DNA of 64,000 nucleotides from Saprospiraceae bacterium (GTDB lineage Bacteria > Bacteroidota > Bacteroidia > Chitinophagales > Saprospiraceae): NCBI GenBank assembly GCA_028285085.1, contig JANQQI010000132.1, positions 83,993 through 147,992 of the forward strand, read 5' to 3'. A model generated the notes under the pieces. The model ran no database searches, had not been told where the DNA came from, and saw nothing but the letters and a program-made list of their open reading frames with translations. The position numbers and the translations under genes are program-made. Below, one piece after another: positions 1 to 8,000 of the stretch; position 1 is the first letter of the stretch, and each line of letters opens with the position of its first letter.

Positions 1-271
1 TAATATCCTGTTGAGGGAATTGTGCTAGGATTCGACGAACCAAAGTAATTCCATAATCTGCTGATTGTCCTGTTAAAACAAAAGAGAGGTCCATTAAAAT
101 CGCATCTGGCTGAATATTTTTCAATTTTTTCAACATAAATTCTACATTATATTCATCTTTAAATTGATGAAAACAATAGACTAAGCTAAATTTATCGTGA
201 TGCGGTTCAAATCGTTGTTTTAGGGATTCCAAATAGGATTCATTATCATCAACAGCAACTATCTTTATCAT
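1..271 (-). CDS. Response regulator receiver domain, partial (C-terminus outside window)
   Basis: I translated this from the minus strand; only the first 90 codons are in the window. The start is the ATG whose complement lies at 269-271. The sequence has the hallmarks of a CheY-like receiver: a hydrophobic first strand ending in Asp8-Asp9 (VAVDDN), and the phospho-acceptor Asp61 at the end of strand 3 (ILMDLS). It begins 47 bp after the stop of the TPR sensor kinase upstream on the same strand, so the two form a kinase-regulator pair and probably one transcript. The output domain is not visible. In this family it is usually a LuxR/NarL HTH, which would fit the NarX-like kinase domain, but that is inference. 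The family is secure from the motif order. Confidence 0.85.
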   Translation of the reverse strand, partial: MIKIVAVDDNESYLESLKQRFEPHHDKFSLVYCFHQFKDEYNVEFMLKKLKNIQPDAILMDLSFVLTGQSADYGITLVRRILAQFPQQDI

Positions 272-318
272 AATTATTCTTGATTTTGACTGATTTGATC
301 CCTCCTATGATGTACTCC

Positions 319-2004
319 CTAAGGATTTGAATGGTTTTCAGGAAATTCCGGGATCGTAATTTTTGTTCTTGTCCCATTTCCTGGACTAGTGTGGATTTTA
401 AATCGGCCTTTAATATTTTTTAATCTAGCTTGTATATGCTTTAATCCATTTGCCTTCACCTTCAAATGATCATATCCTTGCCCATCATCTTCGATCTCAA
501 TATGTAAACCATTATCATTGACTGAAAACTCAATAGTAGCTTGTTGGCATTGTGCGTATTTTCGGATATTGGTGAAAAGCTCTGTAATAATCGCCTCTAA
601 TTGTGTCCGCAAGTTTTTGGATAGCTCAACATCATCAACTTCATCTAAATAAGAATGATTGTCTACTTCCATTAAAGCGACTTCGCAAGCCTTGGCATGC
701 ATCTCCTTTACAAAAGCCTTTAAATGTTTGGGGCCAAACTCACCATATTCTGGGTAACCAATTTTGGTTAATAGTTTGCGAATATTTCCACGCAACTGTA
801 AAATTTTTTTGTAGATCGATAAAGTGTTTGATGTTTGGTCTAGAGCGATGCTCAAATGATTATCAATCGCTTGTAAATCATTTTTGACAATATCATGTTT
901 TAATTGAGATGCCTCAGCGCGGAGAAGTTCGTTTTTACGTTCCTTTTTGAGTACTAATAAAACCAAAATAATGGCAGCAATTGCTAACGCTAATAAGCCT
1001 GCTAAAGCATAACTCAACCAACGTGCACGCTGTTTTTTTTCTTGTTCGGTAATCATCAATTGTACCAAGGCTTCGACAGCTCGGTAAAGATCTGAATCTT
1101 CATCAGCATACGCTAAGCATTCTTCATAGGCTTTCTGGGCTTTTTTGCGATCGCCTTGATGCTCATATAAAACCCCCATATTAAAATTAATATTGGCTTG
1201 ATGGGCTTTTGCCTGAGGGAATTTATCATATATCTTCTTTGCTCGTTCAAAATCTTCTAAAGCACCCTCATTCTGCTCAGCAGCCATTCTGATTACACCT
1301 CGCATCTCATGCATTTGGCCGATGAGCAGACTATCGTATAACGTTATTTGACTTAAAAAATAAAACGCGCTATCAGCCTCAATTAGAGCATTTTCACGCT
1401 CTCCCAGGTTGTGATAATTACTTGCTAGTTCATAGCTTATTTTAATGCGCTCTACAGTGTCTCTCAATTGAGGAAACCATTTCAAGCTAACCCGATTAGT
1501 TGAAATAGCCATTTCTATTTGTCCCATTTCAGCATATACTTTTGCTAAATTATTGTAATAAGCAAATAGCCCATCACATGTTTTTTTTTCTCCTGAAAAA
1601 ATTGCTCTTTTAGCAAAGATTAATGCTTCATCTAAATCTTCCACAATAGAACTCAAATTGGTGTAAACCCCTGCAACGCCACAATAATCGTTGATAGATT
1701 TCCGAGCAGTTAAAGCTTCTTTGTAGCAGTCAATCGCCAAATCATATTCGAAGGTGGCTTTACAACAGCGCCCCATTTGAACTAATGCATCTCCAAGTCC
1801 CTTGACGTAAGTCTTTTCCTCAGCCAATTTCTTTGCTTGTTCGGCTATCTCTAAAGCCGATTGATAATCATGAGCCTCCCTTAATTCGATTGCGTTTTTT
1901 ATTAATTGATCAATTTGCTGTATGGCTATCTTTGTTTGGGACCAGATGATGTTAGTCCAACACATGGCCAGAAACAGGAGAGCAAGGAGAGTTGGTTGTT
2001 TCAT
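319..2004 (-). CDS. TPR-repeat sensor histidine kinase
   Basis: Predicted membrane sensor kinase of 561 aa. An N-terminal signal peptide (about residues 1-22, ending WSQ) leads into an extracytoplasmic stretch of tetratricopeptide repeats (about 30-315), then one transmembrane helix (about 325-351), then a cytoplasmic kinase core. The phospho-acceptor region contains LKHDIVKND. The HATPase domain shows the N-box (ITELFTNIRKYA), a DDGQGYD G1 box and a C-terminal NGLKHIQARL segment typical of NarX/DesK-like kinases. The ATP-binding domain ends about 10 residues before the C-terminus. It is followed 47 bp later by the truncated response regulator, its likely partner. The ligand is unknown; TPRs on this class of Bacteroidota kinases probably mediate protein contacts. 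Base composition is AT-rich, like the neighbouring accessory genes. Confidence 0.88.
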   Translation of the reverse strand: MKQPTLLALLFLAMCWTNIIWSQTKIAIQQIDQLIKNAIELREAHDYQSALEIAEQAKKLAEEKTYVKGLGDALVQMGRCCKATFEYDLAIDCYKEALTARKSINDYCGVAGVYTNLSSIVEDLDEALIFAKRAIFSGEKKTCDGLFAYYNNLAKVYAEMGQIEMAISTNRVSLKWFPQLRDTVERIKISYELASNYHNLGERENALIEADSAFYFLSQITLYDSLLIGQMHEMRGVIRMAAEQNEGALEDFERAKKIYDKFPQAKAHQANINFNMGVLYEHQGDRKKAQKAYEECLAYADEDSDLYRAVEALVQLMITEQEKKQRARWLSYALAGLLALAIAAIILVLLVLKKERKNELLRAEASQLKHDIVKNDLQAIDNHLSIALDQTSNTLSIYKKILQLRGNIRKLLTKIGYPEYGEFGPKHLKAFVKEMHAKACEVALMEVDNHSYLDEVDDVELSKNLRTQLEAIITELFTNIRKYAQCQQATIEFSVNDNGLHIEIEDDGQGYDHLKVKANGLKHIQARLKNIKGRFKIHTSPGNGTRTKITIPEFPENHSNP

Positions 2005-2036
2005 TAATTTCTTACATATAATTCGGTATTATAGCT

Positions 2037-2091
2037 TTAGATTTAGAATAAATCCCTATCTATATAAAATAGGAATTCATTCTAAATCTAA
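2037..2091. repeat. Long inverted repeat, 13-bp perfect arms
   Basis: The left arm TTAGATTTAGAAT (2037-2049) is perfectly complementary to the right arm at 2079-2091. A second inner pairing (AATCCCTAT near 2050 with ATAGGAATT near 2070, one mismatch) extends the stem. It sits between the end of the 255-aa gene (2165) and the start of the kinase gene (2004), both on the minus strand. It could therefore act as an AT-rich terminator of the protease operon or as an operator in front of the kinase. It lacks the GC-rich stem and T-run of an ordinary intrinsic terminator. Confidence 0.6.
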
Positions 2092-2164
2092 TTTTCGTTA
2101 ATTAAAATAAAAATTTTCTATGAAATCAAAACAGCATATAACAAAAAAAGCACAGATTTAGCTA

Positions 2165-2932
2165 TTATAAATCATTATTCTGATCCGAATCTGTATTAAG
2201 AATTCGTCCCTTTCGTCTTCGAGTAGTTGTATTACCGCTACTGGTATTTGTCTCTACAACGGTGACTTCAAAAAAGCCATTAACAAATCCAATATCATCA
2301 TAAGTTATCGTATTGCAAGTTAGATCATTGGGGTTAACTTCTGTTAAAGCAGTATTCCCTGCGGCTAAAGGTGATAAGTGAATTTCCTGTTCAAAACTAT
2401 CTCCTCTTGTAGTTCCAGTTGTATTATTAGCGTCAAGTTCTGTCCCATTAAGTAGTACCAAACATGAAGGTCTGTATGTACTTTTCAATTGTCCACCGGG
2501 GAGTGTAACTGTTGCTTCATCTTTTGCATAGAAATAAGGTATATTAAAAGCTTTCTGGCCTATTATTAAATCAGGAAATTCTCCACTATTACGATATTGC
2601 ACTTTAATTTCCCGAAGGCCCGGGTCATCTGTTGGTGGTTTATCTATTCTGCATGTAATAGATACAGAAAATGTTTGAGGATTAAAACTAGTGGCCATTT
2701 CAGAGACTAAAAGTATTTCATGCCAATTTGTTTGTTCATTTATTGCCGTTCCATTAGTACCATTATTCATAATATTAATTTCAACAAGCGTCATTCCATT
2801 GACATGTTCAACTGTCGGTTTGTTTACAACATCACCTGTACCGTGACGAAAAGTAAAAAACAAATGGTAAGTCTGGTCATTTTCTTTTGCCAAATAAACA
2901 TATGGCGCAAAAGCACGGATATTATTCATCAT
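2165..2932 (-). CDS. Uncharacterised 255-aa protein paired with trypsin-like protease
   Basis: I do not recognise a family. The protein is 255 aa, has no signal peptide or membrane segment and is therefore probably cytoplasmic. The sequence is rich in Asn, Thr and Gly, with alternating hydrophobic residues suggesting a mostly beta fold (for example the stretches around residues 45-60, 75-95 and 210-225). The C-terminal 25 residues are polar and basic-then-acidic (RRRKGR followed by an Asp/Asn tail) and look disordered. It starts 18 bp after the stop of the trypsin-like protease gene on the same strand, so the pair is almost certainly co-transcribed. That makes it a candidate substrate, adaptor or inhibitor of the protease; this is inference. 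It does not resemble bacterial gasdermins: there is no Cys near the N-terminus. The ATG start at 2932 is preferred; the second Met is adjacent. Confidence 0.7.
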   Translation of the reverse strand: MMNNIRAFAPYVYLAKENDQTYHLFFTFRHGTGDVVNKPTVEHVNGMTLVEINIMNNGTNGTAINEQTNWHEILLVSEMATSFNPQTFSVSITCRIDKPPTDDPGLREIKVQYRNSGEFPDLIIGQKAFNIPYFYAKDEATVTLPGGQLKSTYRPSCLVLLNGTELDANNTTGTTRGDSFEQEIHLSPLAAGNTALTEVNPNDLTCNTITYDDIGFVNGFFEVTVVETNTSSGNTTTRRRKGRILNTDSDQNNDL

Positions 2933-2950
2933 TAAATGTTTTAGGGTTAA

Positions 2951-4003
2951 TTAAATTTTGTTTATTGCTTTAATAATGGGTGTTAAAAATTGAACTTCTT
3001 GGCCTTCAAAGTTTTGGTATTCCTTTTTGAGAGTAAGGCATTTTTCATTATCACCAACCTTTACTTGTTCTTTTTTAACTGGATCGATAAGTTTCATCAA
3101 GTTAATACCTTTGGGATGTAAACCTGCTAAACTATGATCATCTGCATAAAATATTGGACAGCCTGAATTTCCACCAACAAGTGTCAGGGCACATTCAAAA
3201 TGTTTTTTTTGATGGTCTACTCTAAAAATTTTTCCATTTGGAGAGAATTTTAAAGGCAGAGAAAAGCCGTGTCCAAAAGCATAAACAATATCCCCCCTTT
3301 TAGGAATTCGTTTTGGATCAAAGTTTACGTATGTGGGCTCATGACCAGCCAGTTTTTCAACTTTTGGATAGGCCCGTTTGACATTAATTAAAGCCCAATC
3401 CTCTCCATCCTGATAGAAATATCGTTTTGGGGAAAGTTTAGCTCGTCGGTGTGTAGGTTTCCATATTTGTGATTTGTGAACTACTAGTGCATCTTGAAAT
3501 TCTCTTACATCTTTTTTTAAAAAATGATGGACAAAATAATAATCTCGGATATCGTAGCCTACATTTATAAATACATGCGCCGCGGAAGCAATCATATTCT
3601 CTTTGATGAAAAATCCAGAACCTCTTGCTAAGGCAGAGCGTTGAAGACCAAATTTTGATTTTTTACAAATACGGTGTCCTCTTCTTCTAGTTTTTTTATA
3701 TAGTGGTAAGGAATCGATAATCACCTCATCAGAATAAGGATTATTATAAATATTTTCTCTATGTACAACCATCACGACACTCTTTGCATTTTCAATAATT
3801 TCATTAATACTTCGCCTGAGGTGCACATTAGGAATTTGTTCGGTTTTATAACCCTTTATTTCATTCATTAATTGATAAAAATCTTGACGATCATCATCCT
3901 TTTTTTCCTTTTTTGCTAGTTCAGCTTTTTGTAAGCATTTGTGTATAAATCTTTGAGCTGCAAGATTTACTTGTTCATTTCCTTTAAATATTTTCTTTTT
4001 CAT
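2951..4003 (-). CDS. Cytoplasmic trypsin-like serine protease
   Basis: A 350-aa protein with a complete chymotrypsin-fold catalytic triad in the right order: His143 in SAAHVF, Asp202 in EDWALI and Ser280 in VGGNSGCPIF. The segment ARGSGFFIKENMIASAAH is the usual entry to the first barrel. No signal peptide is present. The N-terminus is instead a Lys/Glu-rich helical region of about 90 residues, so the protease should act inside the cell, unlike most DegP/trypsin family members. There is no PDZ domain. It is first in an operon with the unknown 255-aa gene (18-bp gap) and is divergent from the CHAT-NACHT-WD40 gene across a 1-kb decayed spacer. Cytosolic trypsin-like proteases are recurrent effectors in bacterial conflict systems with STAND and caspase-like partners. 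A role here is inference; the protease call itself is secure. Confidence 0.88.
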   Translation of the reverse strand: MKKKIFKGNEQVNLAAQRFIHKCLQKAELAKKEKKDDDRQDFYQLMNEIKGYKTEQIPNVHLRRSINEIIENAKSVVMVVHRENIYNNPYSDEVIIDSLPLYKKTRRRGHRICKKSKFGLQRSALARGSGFFIKENMIASAAHVFINVGYDIRDYYFVHHFLKKDVREFQDALVVHKSQIWKPTHRRAKLSPKRYFYQDGEDWALINVKRAYPKVEKLAGHEPTYVNFDPKRIPKRGDIVYAFGHGFSLPLKFSPNGKIFRVDHQKKHFECALTLVGGNSGCPIFYADDHSLAGLHPKGINLMKLIDPVKKEQVKVGDNEKCLTLKKEYQNFEGQEVQFLTPIIKAINKI

Positions 4004-4025
4004 GATTGTAAGTTTGGTTTTAGCT

Positions 4026-4077
4026 TAAAGATAGATGAAGTGAAGAGCCGTTATTGCATTCCTACCAGATATGGTAG
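4026..4077 (-). promoter_or_regulatory. Candidate promoter and dyad upstream of protease operon
   Basis: Read on the minus strand, TATCTTTA (complement of 4026-4033) matches five of six fixed positions of the Bacteroidota -7 element TAnnTTTG. It lies 22 bp before the protease ATG. Upstream at 4062-4077 is a perfect dyad, CTACCA-GATA-TGGTAG, centred near the -40 region. No TTTG -33 element is evident, so a regulator binding the dyad is plausible. This is motif matching only. Confidence 0.35.
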
Positions 4078-4200
4078 TTAAGTTTTTAGAATCGTTTTAG
4101 AGGAGAAATACACGTTGAATAGACATTCAAAAAATAGAAGGCATAGCAATTAAAAAGGTATAATTTCACTTCTTCACGCTTCATAATTTAGGCACCAATT

Positions 4201-4390
4201 CTGTATTACTTCCGCGATGTCTTCCATCTAAATCTAGATGCTATCATTTAAGTCCACTGCCGTGTATGTCGCTTTAACGTATAGGTCGATCCGATCGAGG
4301 AGTGGACTGGAGATTTTGGTGAGATAGCGCTGCACGACATCAGGGCCGCACACGCAGTCCTTTTCCGAGTGGCTTTAGTAACCGGGTTGC
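4201..4390 (-). pseudogene. comM: comM (YifB) 3' fragment, internally deleted fossil
   Basis: This stretch aligns by eye with two parts of the intact comM gene to the right. 4201-4275 resembles about 10945-11020 (shared blocks such as TCCGCGATGT and TTAAGTCC), and 4277-4390 resembles 11282-11395 with long identities, including TAGGTCGATCCGATCGAGGAG-like and AGATAGCGCTGCAC blocks. The roughly 260 bases between those two parts of comM are missing here. The orientation is the same as intact comM (minus). The second segment would encode the Asp-Arg-Ile-Asp-Leu region and the Cys-containing loop, but the frame is broken by the deletion. The divergence shows that it is an old or foreign comM allele, not a recent tandem copy. 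It is a strong sign of recombination at this locus. Confidence 0.85.
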
Positions 4391-4465
4391 GTTGCTAAGT
4401 TGCCATATCACTCTTACAGGTAAAAACCATGAAATTCCGCCTATTCAAAGGAATTAAGGACGATT

Positions 4466-4603
4466 GGGGATCATGTTCGGAAAGTGTTAGCGAAAGAGAT
4501 GGGAATTGATGAATGAACACTAGCGAAAATTGAGCGAAGGGAGAGGTGGTTTTTTGAAGGGACAAGGGAGAAGGTGGAGTCATTTGTTTTGAAGATAAGC
4601 TAG
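4466..4603 (+). pseudogene. Degenerate XRE-type helix-turn-helix remnant
   Basis: One plus-strand frame reads GDHVRKVLAKEMGIDE, an in-frame TGA at 4514-4516, then TLAKIERRERW and a short tail ending at a TAG (4601-4603). The spacing of the Ala-Lys-Glu-Met-Gly-Ile and Thr-Leu-Ala-Lys-Ile-Glu-Arg blocks is that of the recognition helices in small XRE regulators often carried on mobile DNA. The stop codon and an apparent short deletion before the first helix mark it as dead. The call rests on a short motif only. Confidence 0.42.
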
Positions 4604-4676
4604 AAGTTTTTCAATGTAGTACTTCTAGCTCATCAGGAGAAAAGGCTATTCTAACTGTTGAATTAAAACTAAGGGT

Positions 4677-4915
4677 TTAAATAGCCAGAAGAACATATCG
4701 TTTGATGATTTCCACAATAGACAAATCACGACTATACTTATCTATGAAAAGAATGGTATATCCTCCCATAGGAAAGCCTTAGAAGTCAATTTGCTTTTGC
4801 CAAATATTTTCTTTTGCCACTTTTTCACTAGTATATTAAATACTTGATAGGAGTGAATTTGTTCAATGGTTCCTTCTATGTAAAATATTCCAAAACTAGG
4901 ATTAGGAAATATGTT
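4677..4915 (-). pseudogene. T9SS C-terminal sorting-domain remnant, frameshifted
   Basis: Minus-strand translation from 4915 gives NIFPNPSFGIFYIEG, the classic start of a type A T9SS sorting domain, followed by a VFNILVKKW strand. The frame closes at a TAG, but the next frame continues with GGYTILFIDKYSRD and VEIIKRYV before a stop at 4677-4679, which is the expected end of such a domain. Only the tail of a former secreted protein survives. It lies between the HTH fossil and the CHAT-NACHT gene. Confidence 0.55.
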
Positions 4916-4991
4916 CTGAAGCTAAACTTTCCTCACTTTTAGTGCTCCTAAGAGACAGAGCCTCGTGAATTCTTTAGATTACACACCTGTA

Positions 4992-5021
4992 ATTGAAATT
5001 TAAGATAATTATTTATATTTA
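4992..5021 (+). promoter_or_regulatory. Candidate promoter of the CHAT-NACHT gene
   Basis: ATTG (4992-4995), an 18-bp spacer and TATATTTA (5014-5021) approximate the Bacteroidota TTTG-N19-TAnnTTTG promoter, about 30 bp before the proposed ATG at 5053. The surrounding DNA is extremely AT-rich, so a chance match is possible. Confidence 0.3.
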
Positions 5022-5052
5022 CAATTATTTAAATATAAATTGATTCAATGTG

Positions 5053-8000
5053 ATGTCCAGACCAGTGTTTTTATTTTTCTTTGCTAACGATGAAGAACAT
5101 AATTTATCCTTGGGACAGGAATCGGATCAAATTGAAAAAGCACTACAAAAACGAGAAGATGCACAAGAACTAATATTTAATCTAACACCAAATGCTACTT
5201 TAGATATAATTTGGCATAAAATCAATCGTTTTCAGAACCAAATAGCAATCTTTCATTTCGGTGGACATTCCAACAATCAAACACTAAAATTAGTTGAGAC
5301 CTCTTTGAAAGGAAAAAGTTTGGCTGCAGTTCTTGGGCTAGAGCAAAATCTTCAGCTAGTATTCCTAAATGGGTGCTCTAATTCGGAACAAGTCGCATTA
5401 CTTTTTGAGAAAGGTATTCCTGCTGTCATAGCTACATCTGCTCCGATTAACGATCATAGAGCTATTCAATTAGCTACAGAGTTTTATACTGCCCTAAGCA
5501 TTGGTAGGACCATTAAGGACGCTTTTACAGTGGCAGCAGCGCATGTCAATAATGAAGAAAAGGAAGTGCTAGTCGAAATTAGAGGATTGAGAGACGAAAG
5601 ACAGAATAAAGAATTTGAATGGGGCTTATATGTAAATAAGAAAGAGGCACTAAATTGGAAGATTACAGATGCACCAAATCTTATTTCCAAAGAATTAAAA
5701 GAAACTCTGCTAAAAAATTCCAAAGAATATTTCGACAAATTAATGAAAGGGCGGTTTTTGCATCTTAAAATTTCTGACCTTATTCGTACCGAATTAAAAA
5801 CAGATTTCATTGATATAGAAGTACAAATTAAAGATTCGAAAGAAGCCCTACCTTTGACTAAAATGCTCCAAGAGCTTTGGAAAAGAGATTCTCCACATAC
5901 CGTATTATTAGGAGAAGGCGGTATGGGAAAGACCGTTTCTGTTATTCGATTATGGCAGCATTTTCTACAAAAAAAAGAACCCAATACACCTATTCCTATC
6001 TTTATATCACTTAATGAATATAATAGCAAAGACAAAAAGGATTCCGAAGACTTTATTAAAAAAACAATTGCCAAGAATTATTTATTAAAGTCAAAATTAA
6101 GTTTAGCAGAAGAAAAACAAATTTTTCAATCACCCCTACGAAAACAAAATGATCTGAAAGAGTATTTGCCGTCTATACTTCTTTTTCTCGATGGATTTAA
6201 CGAATTAAAAACGGAAAACGACCAACTTTTGCTTGAACTCAAAGCCCTGTCAGAGGCATCAAATGGTATCCAATTTGTTGTTACTTCCCGGTATGATATT
6301 GGAACTTTCTCTTGGGCACATTCTTTTCACAAAACAAAATTAATTCCTTTATCGAGGGAAAAAATTAAACAATACCTTTCTAAAATTTCGAAAAAAAGAA
6401 ACACTCAAATCCTATATCCTGACAATGATCAGTTAGTGAAACTTTTTGCTAATCCTATGATGCTTACAATTTATGCCGACACTAGCGAATACCTCAAAAA
6501 GTACGCTGATGATATTCGTTTTGACTTTAAGAATCAAATTACATCCTATAGTGAATTGATGTGGAATTTCATAGAAGTCCAAGTCGTAAAACATTTTGTT
6601 AAAGCAGAGCCAAATGAGCAAGAAGGAGTAAGATATATTTTTTTATTACGGCATTTATTATCCTATCTAGGATGGCGAATGGAAAAAATGGAGCATTATG
6701 ACTTCAGTGACGAAGAACTAGAAAGAATACTTATAGCTGCATGTCAAAAATTCTATGACCCTGATTTTATTCTTACATATCCTATCTTTCGTAAGTATTT
6801 TAGAACACTTGATTTAGGGCAGAAAAGAGACTTTATAGAGGAGGGAGAAAGAGTTGAAAAATTGAAAGAATATTTATGCAATGAGCTTATGTTAATGGTT
6901 CAAGAAGGCGAAAATTATCGATTCTTGCATCAGCATTTCCGAGATTTTTTTTCTGCGCGCTACATATTACAAGAAGTTAAACAAGCATTGAAAACAGGAA
7001 AAATTCCCCAACTGTTAAAAAAAAGAGTTATTCCAAAGGAGGTTCAAAGAATAATGGGTGAAATTGAGGGAGAGCATTATAATAAACCCTTATTTTCAGA
7101 AACAGAAGAAAAATGGAGTACAGATCATTATGAGGAGACTATTCTCTCTTCAATGTTGGAAAGATTCAGAGGAGAGTTTGATGAAGAAAAAATAGGATTA
7201 TCTATTTGGAATATTATTCATGTTTGGAATCTCGTTAGAGGTGACTTAGCTGGAATTAATTTGTCTAATTTATATTTAAAGAATATCAATTTCAATCACA
7301 AGAAATTTTATAAAAAATTTAACACACATTACCTATCTACTAATTTTAGTAATTCTGTTTTATCTACTAATCAATTTTTTCATCAAGGTTCAACAGGAAG
7401 TTTGATCCAATTAATAGCTTTCTCACCAGATGGTAGTAATGTCGCTTCTGGTGCAGAGGATATAAAAATATGGGATTTAGATACTGGTAATTGCCTAAAG
7501 ACCTTTAAAATTGATGGTGGTGTTAGTTCTATGTGCTATTCAAATGATGGATTAAGGATTTTATCTGGTTCAAAAAAGGGAAGTGTACAAGAATGGTCAA
7601 TAGAAACAGAAAAAAAACTTTTTAATAAAATCCATCAATATGATAAACGAGTGGTTAGTGTATGTTATAACCCTAATGGAGAGAAACTACTCTCATGCGC
7701 TTATCAGACTATAAAAGAATGGGATATTAAGTCTGGAAAACATATCAATACTATAAAAGAAGAATATTCTGATAAAAAATTCAAATCTGCGACCTATCAC
7801 CCTGTAGAAAATCATATAGTAGGTCTTTTTTCTAAATATTACGAAGTTATAGTATGGGATTGTGAAACAAATGATAAAATAAGATGGATTAATACAAATT
7901 TTTCGGGCTCTTCAATAGATAAAAATAGCTTAGTTTGTAGTCCCGATGGAGAAAAAGTAATTTTTGGAGAACCCAAAAAGTATGAAAGAGGATGTAATAT

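Noticed and set aside
2165..2932. Bacterial gasdermin as a possible identity of the 255-aa protein
   Set aside because: Its length and neighbouring proteases invite the idea, but there is no N-terminal Cys for palmitoylation and no gasdermin-like sequence pattern that I can see.
4395..4583. A 62-codon minus-strand frame in the spacer
   Set aside because: It runs antisense across the HTH remnant and has no domain match; it is a shadow frame.
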